Shown: positions 21,525 to 30,828 of the stretch, one piece after another | How the letters are laid out: every line of letters starts with the position of its first letter | Numbering within the stretch: the stretch's first letter is position 1 | Assembly (NCBI GenBank): GCA_030038125.1 | Contig: JASHPL010000210.1 | Coordinates: forward strand, 1 to 47,664 | Direction: 5' to 3' | Origin: Candidatus Sulfotelmatobacter sp. | Lineage (GTDB): Bacteria; Acidobacteriota; Terriglobia; Terriglobales; Acidobacteriaceae | Length of the DNA: 47,664 nt | Notes under the pieces: model-generated | What the model saw: only the letters and a program-made list of their open reading frames with translations | Databases searched by the model: none | What the model was told of the DNA's origin: nothing | Program-made: the position numbers and the translations under genes

Positions 21525-23285
21525 ATGCGGCCTCCCCACAAATCGCTTCTTTGTCTCCCGGTCCTCGCTTTCCTCGCATTCGCAGCGGTTCCGCTTTTCG
21601 CCGCCATACAACCGGTACGCGCGCAGCATGCAATGGTAGTCAGTTCGCAGGAACTCGCATCCCGCACCGGGGCTGAGATCATGCAGGCAGGCGGCAATGC
21701 CGTGGATGCGGCAGTGGCTACGGGGTTCGCCTTGGCCGTGGTGCATCCGGCAGCGGGCAATATCGGCGGCGGTGGATTCATGCTGGTGCGCATGGCGGAT
21801 GGCCAAACGCATTTTCTCGATTATCGCGAGAAGGCCCCTGCCGCAGCTACGCGCGACATGTATCTCGACGCGCATGGAAATGTGATCGAGGGCGCCAGTG
21901 AGATCGGCTACAAATCGATCGGAGTGCCGGGGTCGGTCGCAGGGATGGTTTACGCCGAGCAGCACTGGGGCAAGCTTCCGCTCAAGCAAGTCATGGCTCC
22001 GGCAATCAAGCTGGCGCGCGATGGGTATGCTCTCACCTGGAGCGAGGCGCAGGATTTCCACGATCACGATCTGGCGCGGTTTCCGGAATCGCGGCGGGTC
22101 TTTCAGCGCGATGGAGATTTCTATAAGCCGGGCGAGACTTTTCGGCAACCGGATCTGGCGCGCACCCTGGAACGCATCGCCGGGAATCCTGACGATTTTT
22201 ATCACGGGACTTTGGCCCGCCAACTGGCTGCTGCCATCACCAAGGGCGGAGGCTTGGTCACCGCCGACGATCTGGCTCACTACGAAGTCAAAGATCGACC
22301 GCCGGTGCGCGGAACCTATCGCGGCTACGAAGTGATCAGCGCGCCCCCGCCTTCGTCCGGCGGAGCAGTCCTGATCGAGTCGCTCAATATTCTGGAGGGC
22401 TACGATCTCGCCAAGTTGCAAAGCCGCTCGGCGCTCTCCATTCACTTCACCACAGAATCTTTTCGCCGAGCATTTTTTGATCGCGCGGAGTTTCTTGGCG
22501 ACCCGGACTTTTCCAAAATTCCCATTGCCCAGTTGATTGACAAACGATATGCCGCGGCATGGCAGGATACGATTGATCCCATGCGCGCCACTCCCAGCAA
22601 GGAATTGAAGCGGCCCGAGGTATTCAGTGAACTGGAGCAGGTCGCTGGAAATCATGCTCTACTGGCCGCACCCCACGAGTCAAATCACACCACCCACTAC
22701 TCGGTCGTCGATGAACAAGGCAACGCTGTCGCGGTGACGACCACGATCAACGACTGGTTCGGCTCCCGTGTCACGGCTGATGGCCTAGGTTTTCTGCTCA
22801 ACGACGAAATGGATGATTTTTCCGCCAAGCCGGGCGTGCCCAATGCCGACGGCCTGATTCAGGGTGTAGCCAACGAGATCGGGCCCGGCAAAAGGCCGCT
22901 GTCGTCGATGACGCCCACCATCGTCGTTCACGATGGAAAGACGGTGATGGTGCTGGGTTCGCCGGGCAGTTCGAAGATCATTTCCACCGTCGCCAACGTT
23001 CTGATGGGCGTTATCGATTACGGCATGAATATTCAGGAAGCGGTCGATGCGCCGCGCTTTCATCATCAATGGCTGCCCGATGTGCTGATGGTCGAGAAAT
23101 GGTTCTCGCCGGACACCATTAACCTGCTCGAGCAAATGGGCTACAAGGTGCAAGTCGGGTTGCATGATGGCGAGCATGTCTCGCCTTACTGGAGCGATGC
23201 AGAATGCATTGCCATCGATGAGAAAACCGGTACGCGCCTCGGCGCGACTGACGTCAGAAGTCACGGTAAGGCGATAGGATATTGA
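21525..23285 (+). CDS. ggt: Gamma-glutamyltransferase, exported
   Basis: Signal peptide; GGNAVDAAVATGFALAVVHPAAGNIGGGGFMLVR; catalytic Thr HTTHYSVVDEQGNAVAVTTTINDWFGS; PLSSMTPTIV. Confidence 0.95.
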   Translation: MRPPHKSLLCLPVLAFLAFAAVPLFAAIQPVRAQHAMVVSSQELASRTGAEIMQAGGNAVDAAVATGFALAVVHPAAGNIGGGGFMLVRMADGQTHFLDYREKAPAAATRDMYLDAHGNVIEGASEIGYKSIGVPGSVAGMVYAEQHWGKLPLKQVMAPAIKLARDGYALTWSEAQDFHDHDLARFPESRRVFQRDGDFYKPGETFRQPDLARTLERIAGNPDDFYHGTLARQLAAAITKGGGLVTADDLAHYEVKDRPPVRGTYRGYEVISAPPPSSGGAVLIESLNILEGYDLAKLQSRSALSIHFTTESFRRAFFDRAEFLGDPDFSKIPIAQLIDKRYAAAWQDTIDPMRATPSKELKRPEVFSELEQVAGNHALLAAPHESNHTTHYSVVDEQGNAVAVTTTINDWFGSRVTADGLGFLLNDEMDDFSAKPGVPNADGLIQGVANEIGPGKRPLSSMTPTIVVHDGKTVMVLGSPGSSKIISTVANVLMGVIDYGMNIQEAVDAPRFHHQWLPDVLMVEKWFSPDTINLLEQMGYKVQVGLHDGEHVSPYWSDAECIAIDEKTGTRLGATDVRSHGKAIGY

Positions 23286-23440
23286 AAGTGTTGGGGGATT
23301 GATAATTTAGGATTGCGGCCCGAGCAAAAGGGAGCAGAAGAGCAGATCGCACGGGCCGGAGCAAGCAGCGTCGTCGAGTTTCCTAAAAGCGTTTCAGCGC
23401 GAGCTGGCATTCGGAAAGTTGCAATGATTGTGGAAATCGC

Positions 23441-24262
23441 ATGGTGAAAGCGGTCTCAACTTATCTGTTCGTCAAAGAGCGCCTGCATCCCGGCATTCTC
23501 GATGGCCTGGTTCGAAACGGAGTGCAGGCGATTGAAATTTTCGCGGCTCGCCAGCATCTCGACTACGCGAATCGCAAAGCCCACGTCAAAGAAATTGCTG
23601 AATGGTTTCGTGGCAGCGGCATCCCGCTGAACTCGGTGCACTCGCCGCTTTTCGCCGACTACGAATGGGGACGAACTGGTGCCCCGCCCATCAATATTAC
23701 TTCTACGGATCGCGCGCATCGCGTCGACGCGATGGATGAAATTAAACGTTCGCTGGAAATTGCCGAGCAGATTCCATTCCGTTTTCTGGTCCAGCACCTG
23801 GGCACACCCAACGAAAGCTTCAGCGAGAAAAAATTCGAAGCGGCGATGACTTCCATCGAGCATCTGCGCGCCTTTGCCAAGCCGCTCGGCGTGCGCGTTT
23901 TGCTGGAAAATATTCCCAACGAGCTTTCTAGCCCAGACAAATTGGTAGACCTGATTCATCAGGCGCACTTCGACGATGTTGGCGTTTGCTTCGACTTCGG
24001 GCACGCGCACATCATGAGCTCCGTCCGCGAGGCGTTCGAGATTTTGCGCAACTACGTGAGATCTTCGCACGTTCACGACAATGGGAAAGATAAAGATTCA
24101 CACTTGTGGCCTGGGCAGGGAACGATCGATTGGAAGGAAGCGATGGAGCTGTTGCGCTCCGCCCCTCAGACACCGCCCGTTTTGCTGGAACTCGAGAGCG
24201 AGGAGAAAGTAAATCCGCTCGAAATGTTGCCGCAGGCATTCGAAAAGCTGGAAGCAGCGTGA
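23441..24262 (+). CDS. Sugar phosphate isomerase/epimerase (AP endonuclease family 2-like TIM barrel)
   Basis: NSVHSPLFADYEWG, VLLENIPNELSSPDKLVDLI, VGVCFDFGHAHI, SSHVHDNGKDKDSHLWPGQGTIDWKEAMELL. Confidence 0.88.
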   Translation: MVKAVSTYLFVKERLHPGILDGLVRNGVQAIEIFAARQHLDYANRKAHVKEIAEWFRGSGIPLNSVHSPLFADYEWGRTGAPPINITSTDRAHRVDAMDEIKRSLEIAEQIPFRFLVQHLGTPNESFSEKKFEAAMTSIEHLRAFAKPLGVRVLLENIPNELSSPDKLVDLIHQAHFDDVGVCFDFGHAHIMSSVREAFEILRNYVRSSHVHDNGKDKDSHLWPGQGTIDWKEAMELLRSAPQTPPVLLELESEEKVNPLEMLPQAFEKLEAA

Positions 24263-24268
24263 AAGAAT

Positions 24269-24456
24269 TTCACCGCCGAGAACGCCGAGCAGAGTGGAGA
24301 GTGTTTCAAGAATATAAGCTTTGGGACGGATACGGCGTCAGGCATTTTTGAAACACACTGCTGGGTTGCCGAACTTGGTTTAGGCATGACTTGCGGAAAA
24401 ACACCTCGGAAGAGTTTCCCTTGCTTTTTATTTTTCTCGGCGTTCTGGGCGGTGAA
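24269..24456. repeat. Nested inverted-repeat element between the TIM-barrel gene and asnS
   Basis: Outer arms TTCACCGCCGAGAACGCCGAG (24269-24289) and CTCGGCGTTCTGGGCGGTGAA (24436-24456), inverted with one mismatch; inner arms GTGTTTCAA (24301-24309) and TTGAAACAC (24348-24356), perfect. Confidence 0.75.
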
Positions 24457-24470
24457 TGACTTCCCAAACT

Positions 24471-25793
24471 ATGGCACCAGTAACTACGATCGCAGAAATC
24501 GGCAAGCATGAAGGCCAATCCGTCACTATTCGCGGTTGGCTCTACAATCTGCGCGAGAGCGGCAAGCTCCTATTTCCGCAGTTTCGCGACGGTTCCGGAA
24601 TCATTCAAGGCGTCGTTCCTAAGAACGCGGTTCCGCCAGAGGTTTTTGATTCCGTAAAAACGCTCACGCAGGAATCGAGCGTGATTGTGGAAGGCAAAGT
24701 CCGCACCGACAAACGCGCGCCTGGCGGCTACGAGCTCGATGTTTCGAATGTGCAGGTGTTGCAGCGCGTGCCGGAGTCCGATCCCTACCCGATCACCCCC
24801 AAAGAACATGGCACCGATTTTCTGATGGAGCATCGTCATCTTTGGGTGCGCTCACAGCGACAGGCGGCGATTTTACGGGTGCGTGCGGAAATCATCAAAG
24901 CGGCGCGCGATTTTCTCGACGAGCGCGGATTCACCCTCACGGATCCCCCGATCATCACCCCAGCGGCTTGCGAGGGCACGACCACGCTGTTCCCAGTCGA
25001 CTATTTTGATGATCAGGCATACCTCACGCAATCGGGCCAGCTTTATATCGAAGCAACCGCGATGGCGCTCGGAAAAGTCTATTCTTTCGGCCCAACCTTC
25101 CGCGCGGAGAAGTCGAAAACGCGCCGACACCTCACCGAGTTCTGGATGGTCGAACCCGAAATCGCTTACGCCACGCTCGACGATCTGATGGATGTTGCCG
25201 AAGCCTTCATCAGTTTTATCGTGAAGCGCTGCCTCGATCGCCGGCGCAGCGATCTGCAGACCATCGGCCGCGATATTTCCAGGCTGGAAAAGATCGCGCC
25301 GCCTTTTCCGCGCCTCAGCTACGACGAAGCCGTCAAGATGTTGCACGAAGGACATGCCAAAGGGGCGCTAGAGACGAAATTCGAGTGGGGTGGGGACCTG
25401 GGCTCGCCCGATGAAACCTACCTCTCTTCGCAATTCGAAAAGCCGCTCATGGTGCATCGCTATCCCGCGAAGGTGAAGGCGTTTTACATGGAGCCCGATC
25501 CGCATCGCCCGGAACTCGCCTTGTGCGTGGATGTGCTCGCTCCCGAAGGATACGGCGAAATCATCGGCGGCTCGCAGCGTACTGCGTCGCATGAATTACT
25601 GCTGAAGCGTATTCACGAGCACGGTTTGCCGGAAGAAGCCTTCAAGTGGTATCTCGATCTGCGAAAATTCGGCAGCGTGCCACATAGCGGATTCGGCATG
25701 GGGATCGAGCGCGCCGTCGCCTGGATATGCGGTCTGGAACACGTGCGCGAGACCATTCCGTTCCCAAGAATGCTGTATCGTCTCTATCCGTAG
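24471..25793 (+). CDS. asnS: Asparaginyl-tRNA synthetase
   Basis: N-terminal OB-fold ([29 protein letters not shown]); class II motifs [58 protein letters not shown]. Start may be 24456 or 24471. Confidence 0.93.
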   Translation: MAPVTTIAEIGKHEGQSVTIRGWLYNLRESGKLLFPQFRDGSGIIQGVVPKNAVPPEVFDSVKTLTQESSVIVEGKVRTDKRAPGGYELDVSNVQVLQRVPESDPYPITPKEHGTDFLMEHRHLWVRSQRQAAILRVRAEIIKAARDFLDERGFTLTDPPIITPAACEGTTTLFPVDYFDDQAYLTQSGQLYIEATAMALGKVYSFGPTFRAEKSKTRRHLTEFWMVEPEIAYATLDDLMDVAEAFISFIVKRCLDRRRSDLQTIGRDISRLEKIAPPFPRLSYDEAVKMLHEGHAKGALETKFEWGGDLGSPDETYLSSQFEKPLMVHRYPAKVKAFYMEPDPHRPELALCVDVLAPEGYGEIIGGSQRTASHELLLKRIHEHGLPEEAFKWYLDLRKFGSVPHSGFGMGIERAVAWICGLEHVRETIPFPRMLYRLYP

Positions 25794-25814
25794 TCAGCCC
25801 GCAGGAGGATCTCC

Positions 25815-26663
25815 GTGAAGAGATTTCTCTGTTCTCATCTCTGCCTTGCCTTCGCCATGCTCGCCGTGGCACAGCAGCCGGTTTACAAGCCGGACGTCCC
25901 CATAGAAAAGTGGTCCGGAAAAACCATCATGCTGATCGGCGCCCATGCCGACGACGACGCACTTTCTCATGGCACTCTCGCCATGCTGCAGGCGCACGGA
26001 AATCAGCTCTACATCGTGACGCTAACAACTGGAAACGTCGGTACACAGGACCCCAGCCTCTCCCGCATGCAACTGGCAGAGATTCGACGTAAAGAGGAAC
26101 TCGCGGCCCTCGCGGAACTCGGTATTCCCGGCGATCACTACATCAATCTCGGATACGACGACGGCCTTCTCGAGTTCGAGGACCGCAAGGCGGTGGTCGA
26201 AAACCTGGTGCGCTGGATTCGCAAACTGCGCCCCACTGTACTGATGGCTTGGGACCCCGGAAAGAATTATCAGAAATGGCATAAGTCCGATCACCGCGCC
26301 GCCGCCTATCTCTCGGCTGATGCCGCCCGCGCCGCCATGTGGCGCCTGCTTTTCGAAGGCCAGATTACGCAAGAGGGACTCAAAGAGTGGATGGTCCCGG
26401 AATATCTCCTGTACAACGATTACGATCATGACGACGAGAACGTTTGGGTTGACATCAGCGAATTCGTCGACAAGAAAGTAAATGCGTTCTCCAAGTACGT
26501 GAGCCAGTACGGTCCCGGGTGGAAGAACTACAACGCAAATCCTTCCGAAACAGAAGTGAAGCAGATGAAAGAGGACGCGCGCGCCAGCGTCCGCATGAAA
26601 GATGGCAAGCCGATGGAAGGATTCCGCTACTACAAAGGCCTGCCCGACGCGCTAGGAAAATAG
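25815..26663 (+). CDS. PIG-L family deacetylase, exported
   Basis: Signal peptide; IMLIGAHADDDALSHGTLAMLQAHGNQLYIVTLTTGN and WHKSDHRAAAYLSADAARAA motifs. Confidence 0.88.
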   Translation: MKRFLCSHLCLAFAMLAVAQQPVYKPDVPIEKWSGKTIMLIGAHADDDALSHGTLAMLQAHGNQLYIVTLTTGNVGTQDPSLSRMQLAEIRRKEELAALAELGIPGDHYINLGYDDGLLEFEDRKAVVENLVRWIRKLRPTVLMAWDPGKNYQKWHKSDHRAAAYLSADAARAAMWRLLFEGQITQEGLKEWMVPEYLLYNDYDHDDENVWVDISEFVDKKVNAFSKYVSQYGPGWKNYNANPSETEVKQMKEDARASVRMKDGKPMEGFRYYKGLPDALGK

Positions 26664-26669
26664 GCAGGC

Positions 26670-27611
26670 ATGACGACTACTGCGAACTCGACCAGCATCA
26701 CCCCTCGCAAAATTCGTGTCATCGGTGTTCCTCTCGATCTCGGCCAGTCGCGCCGTGGCGTGGATATGGGGCCATCCGCGGTGCGCGTCGCCGGACTGGA
26801 AGCGCGCCTGGAAGAACTCGGCCATCAAGTCGAAGACGGCGGTAATGTACCAGTGCCCATCCCCGAACAGAAGAAAGAAGGCGATGCCAGCGCGAAGTAT
26901 CTGAGGGAAATCACTGCAACCTGCACCAAGCTGGCGGATTTAGTGATCAAAACGCTGGAAGCTGGCAACGTGCCCCTGTGTCTCGGCGGAGATCATTCGA
27001 TGGCAGCCGGCACCGTTTCAGGGGTAGCGGAATTTTATCGTCGCCAGGACCAGCGCATTGGGCTGATCTGGATTGACGCTCATACCGACATCAACACCCC
27101 GGAAAGCTCGCCCAGCGGCAATGTGCACGGGATGCCACTGGCTGCGCTGATGGGATTGTGGCCGTCGGATCTCGGCAATATCTATGGTTTCTCTCCGAAG
27201 GTGAATCCGGACAATTGTGTGCTGGTCGGCGTCCGTGACATCGATGCGGTGGAGAAGGAGAACGTTCGCCGTGCCGGCATCGGCGTTTTCACCATGCGTG
27301 ACATCGATGAACGCGGCATGCGCACGGTGATGGAAGAAGCACTGCGCATGGCAGGCCGCGGCACCGCCGGCTATCACATTTCCCTGGACATGGACTGGGT
27401 CGATCCCGAAGATGCGCCCGGTGTGGGAACTCCTGTGCGCGGCGGCGCAACCTATCGCGAGTCACATCTCGCGATGGAGATCATTGCTGATCACGGCCGC
27501 ATGCTGAGCCTGGAAATCGTCGAAGTGAATCCTGTGATCGACGAGCACAATCGCACAGCCGATCTCGCCGTGGAACTGGCGCTGTCAGCATTCGGGAAAA
27601 AGATTCTCTGA
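26670..27611 (+). CDS. rocF: Arginase
   Basis: GVPLDLGQSRRGVDMGPSAVRVAGL, GGDHSMAAGT, WIDAHTDINTPESSPSGNVHGMPLAAL, SLDMDWVDPEDAPGVGTPVRGG. Confidence 0.95.
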   Translation: MTTTANSTSITPRKIRVIGVPLDLGQSRRGVDMGPSAVRVAGLEARLEELGHQVEDGGNVPVPIPEQKKEGDASAKYLREITATCTKLADLVIKTLEAGNVPLCLGGDHSMAAGTVSGVAEFYRRQDQRIGLIWIDAHTDINTPESSPSGNVHGMPLAALMGLWPSDLGNIYGFSPKVNPDNCVLVGVRDIDAVEKENVRRAGIGVFTMRDIDERGMRTVMEEALRMAGRGTAGYHISLDMDWVDPEDAPGVGTPVRGGATYRESHLAMEIIADHGRMLSLEIVEVNPVIDEHNRTADLAVELALSAFGKKIL

Positions 27612-27618
27612 TGTTTCG

Positions 27619-27640
27619 CTCTGCGTCTCTGTGATTAAAA
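27619..27640. repeat. Copy of the dispersed CTCTGCGTC-type motif
   Basis: CTCTGCGTCTCTGTGATTAAAA directly after rocF; related to the outer arms of the inverted repeat at 24269-24456. Confidence 0.45.
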
Positions 27641-27690
27641 TCTCTCAACACCGTGCACGCAGTGCAGCGGAGTGAGAACAGGAGTTCGCC

Positions 27691-28545
27691 ATGAAAACAA
27701 CTCGAAATTTCATTCTGCTGCCCGCAATCTTGCTTTTCCTTTCGCCTGCGATCTTTTCCCAGCAACCGAATCTTCCGCTTGAAAAAACAGCCGTGGTGTA
27801 TGGGGCAAGCCTGAAGTATTTCGAGGCTGGTCAGGGGCCAGCGGTGATCTTGCTGCACGGCCTTGGCGCGGTGAAAGAAGTCTGGCTATCAAGTCTCGAC
27901 GCGCTTTCCGACAAGTTTCACGTTTATGCGATCGATCAGATCGGTTTTGGCCACTCCGACAAGCCTCTGCTCGACTACAAGATCGCAACGTTTGTCGATT
28001 TCCTCCACGGCTTCATGCAGTCCCAGAACCTGAATAAGGCCACGCTCGTGGGCAACTCTCTTGGCGGATGGATTGCCCTCGACTTTGTCCTGACGCACCC
28101 TGAGATGGTCGACAAGCTAGTCCTCGTCGATTCTGCCGGCTTACCGTGGAGCGGAACCGCAAACGTGCCTCTGAATGCATCGACCGCGGCCGAGCAGCGC
28201 GCAGTGCTCGAGTCCATTTTCTATAACAAGGAGTTTGTGACTGACGCTTTCGTCTTGCGGGCCTTCACCAATCATGTGCACAACAACGACGGCTACACAA
28301 TTCACAGCGTCGTGGCCGGCTTCAGCGCAGCTCAGTTCGAAGAGGGGAATCTCAAATCGATCAAGACGCCCACTCTGATCCTCTGGGGACGGCAGGACGA
28401 ACTGATTCCCGAATCCGTCGCCGAAAAGATGCATGACGGAATCGCAGGATCGAAGCTGGTAGTCCTCGATCAGTGCGGCCACATGCCGGAACTGGAAAAA
28501 ACTGCGGAATTCAACCGCGAACTGCTGGAATTCTTGGGCCATTAG
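27691..28545 (+). CDS. Alpha/beta fold hydrolase, exported
   Basis: Signal peptide; VILLHGLGAVKEVW, LVGNSLGGWIALDFVLTHPE nucleophile elbow, ILWGRQDELIPES, LDQCGHMPELEK. Confidence 0.9.
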   Translation: MKTTRNFILLPAILLFLSPAIFSQQPNLPLEKTAVVYGASLKYFEAGQGPAVILLHGLGAVKEVWLSSLDALSDKFHVYAIDQIGFGHSDKPLLDYKIATFVDFLHGFMQSQNLNKATLVGNSLGGWIALDFVLTHPEMVDKLVLVDSAGLPWSGTANVPLNASTAAEQRAVLESIFYNKEFVTDAFVLRAFTNHVHNNDGYTIHSVVAGFSAAQFEEGNLKSIKTPTLILWGRQDELIPESVAEKMHDGIAGSKLVVLDQCGHMPELEKTAEFNRELLEFLGH

Positions 28546-28739
28546 CGAACGACTCAGTTGTGCAACAAAATTGGCCTGGGCTGTTCAGACCGAGCGAAGC
28601 GCGGTGGTGGCTTCTATTTTCCATCCCGGTTATAAGCGTCTGCCTTCATGCCAAACTTTGCGGTCGTTTACAACACCACCCGGAATTGTTTTGCCCGCTC
28701 TCGAAGTATGTGCTAGTTTCCCAACGACGGCAGCCACGC

Positions 28740-29501
28740 ATGCGCTCCATCTTTCGTCGCAAGGAAGCCAAGTCCCCGGCCATTGAGCCGGTGCCGGCTC
28801 CCTTTCCGAAGCTGAAGGGTGCAGAAATTGCAGCGGAATTCTCGACGCCGCGCATCGGAGGAGATTTTTACGATTCCATACGCGTGAGCCCGGAACGCGT
28901 TCTTTTTGGCTTACTCGATGTAGCCGGCCGGCGCTATGAGAACATCGGTCTTCTTAGCCTCGCACAATACATTTTTCGCAACGCCGGAGTGGAGCTATTC
29001 TCGAAAATCGACATCAATGAATCGAACGCTATGGCCGAGTTGTCTCTGCGCATCAATAGCGGGCTGATCCAGGCTTCAAGGATTGTTCACTCCTGTCCGG
29101 CATTTCTAGCCTGCTATCACGAAAAGTTCGGCACACTCTGCTATATCAACGCCGGGCATACCCCGGGGTTGCTCCGCGACAGCAAAGGCATTGCCGAACT
29201 CGCCTCGACCGGCCTGCCTCTGGGATTGTTTTCGCATGCCCCCTGCGATGCACCGACCGTCGGACTGGAAAAAGGGGCAGCGCTCCTGTTGGTCTCGCGC
29301 GGAGTCGTCGAGTGCGACGCCGAGCGTTCGGACTCCGGCGAGGAATTTGGTCTGGACCGGGTGAAAGAAGTTCTGCAGATGATTTCGCCCACAAGTGCCC
29401 AAGATCTATGCACGTCAATCCTGAACCGGGCTCGCCAGCACTATGCAAACGCCCCCCTATGCAACGATATGACTGCTCTTTCGCTCTTGCGCGCTGCCTG
29501 A
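28740..29501 (+). CDS. SpoIIE/PP2C-family serine phosphatase-like protein with altered metal-site motifs
   Basis: AAEFSTPRIGGDFYDSIRVSPERVLFGLLDVAGRR, INAGHTPGLL, CNDMTALSLL; but LLLVSRGVVE replaces the usual LLLYTDGVTE. Confidence 0.75.
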   Translation: MRSIFRRKEAKSPAIEPVPAPFPKLKGAEIAAEFSTPRIGGDFYDSIRVSPERVLFGLLDVAGRRYENIGLLSLAQYIFRNAGVELFSKIDINESNAMAELSLRINSGLIQASRIVHSCPAFLACYHEKFGTLCYINAGHTPGLLRDSKGIAELASTGLPLGLFSHAPCDAPTVGLEKGAALLLVSRGVVECDAERSDSGEEFGLDRVKEVLQMISPTSAQDLCTSILNRARQHYANAPLCNDMTALSLLRAA

Positions 29502-29633
29502 TGCGCGCGGCAACCCTGACGCCCGAGCCTGCGTCCAAGCCAGCAAGCCATTATTCATCGGGAAAGGGTAAAATACCGACTTGCCCTAAGGCTCTCCTAC
29601 CCGCAAGCCCAGGAAGCGGGGCGCAGTGATTGT

Positions 29634-30785
29634 ATGAAAAAAATGTCCCTGGTTCTCATTGCCGTCGCGTGCCTGTCCGTGTTAGCCGCGGGTCAGGTGG
29701 TGGAAGAAATTGTCGCCCGCGTTAACAATCAGATCATTACCCGTTCCGAATATCAGCGCAGCAAAGATCAACTGCGCGATGAAACCCGCCAGCAGGACCC
29801 TGCCAATGCCGACAAGGTCTTCGGGGAGCGGGAAAAAGATGTTTTGCGCGATCTCATCGATCAGCAGCTTCTTCTGGAAAAAGGCAAGGATCTCGGCATC
29901 ACCGGCGATACCGAGCTGATCAAGCGCGAAGATCAGATGCGCAAAGACATGAAGCTCGACTCCATAGAAGCCTTGGAGAAGGAAGCGGCCAAACAAGGGA
30001 TCTCCTGGGAAGACTTCCAGCAGAATATGCGCAACCAGATCATCACGCAGAAGGTGATTGGCGAGGAAGTCGGAGGGCACCTGAGCATCACGACCGAAGA
30101 AGAACAAAAATTTTATGACGAACATAAAACCGAAATGGAGCAGCCGGAATCGGTCCGTTTAAGCGAGATTTTGATCGTTCCAAAACCAGTCACGCCTCCG
30201 AGCCCGGCGGTGACTCCCGCAAATGCCGCGGCTGGCGCCACTCCGCCGGCGCAGCCTGCTCCCGATCCCGCAGCCGAAGCACCCGCTCTGGAGGCAGCCA
30301 AGGCAAAGGCGGGAGATCTCCTAAAGCAGATACGCGCCGGTGCGAACTTCGAAGACATCGCTAAAAAATACTCCGACGGCCCATCGGCGGCAGATGGTGG
30401 TGCGCTTGGCTCTTTTAAGCGTGGCCAGTTGGCCAAGGAAATTGAAGACGAGACTTTTACCATGAAGGCCGGCGACATTACCGACGTCATGCGCTTCAAG
30501 CAGGGATATGGCATCCTCAAAGTCGATGAACATCAGCAAGCCGGCGTTCCCCCGTTGAAAGACGTGCTTCCCAAGATCCAGGATGCGTTGTACTACCAGA
30601 AGCTTCAGCCGGCTCTGCGCGCCTATCTGACCAAGTTGCGCGAAGAGGCGTATATCAAGTACGCCCCAGGATACGTCGATAGCGGGGCCAGCCCCAATCA
30701 GACCCAGCCCATAGAAACCGCGACAGCGAAAGAAACCGACGCCAAGAAGCTCAAGAAGAAACACAAGAAGATGGGTGTACTGTAA
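29634..30785 (+). CDS. SurA-like peptidyl-prolyl cis-trans isomerase (SurA_N + parvulin)
   Basis: Signal peptide; EEIVARVNNQIITRSEY; parvulin segment LLKQIRAGANFEDIAKKYSDGPSAADGGALGSFKRGQL...KAGDITDVMRFKQGYGILKVDEHQ. Confidence 0.92.
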   Translation: MKKMSLVLIAVACLSVLAAGQVVEEIVARVNNQIITRSEYQRSKDQLRDETRQQDPANADKVFGEREKDVLRDLIDQQLLLEKGKDLGITGDTELIKREDQMRKDMKLDSIEALEKEAAKQGISWEDFQQNMRNQIITQKVIGEEVGGHLSITTEEEQKFYDEHKTEMEQPESVRLSEILIVPKPVTPPSPAVTPANAAAGATPPAQPAPDPAAEAPALEAAKAKAGDLLKQIRAGANFEDIAKKYSDGPSAADGGALGSFKRGQLAKEIEDETFTMKAGDITDVMRFKQGYGILKVDEHQQAGVPPLKDVLPKIQDALYYQKLQPALRAYLTKLREEAYIKYAPGYVDSGASPNQTQPIETATAKETDAKKLKKKHKKMGVL

Positions 30786-30828
30786 TCGGCCCTTCCTTGG
30801 TCGGCAGTGCGGTTATACTCATTTACGC

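Noticed and set aside
21486-22655. 389-aa minus-strand ORF opposite ggt
   Set aside because: Antisense to a clear gamma-glutamyltransferase; composition looks like a codon-bias shadow ORF.
24269-24470. T-box-like leader for asnS
   Set aside because: No T-box consensus or specifier loop seen. The structure is better described as a nested inverted repeat.
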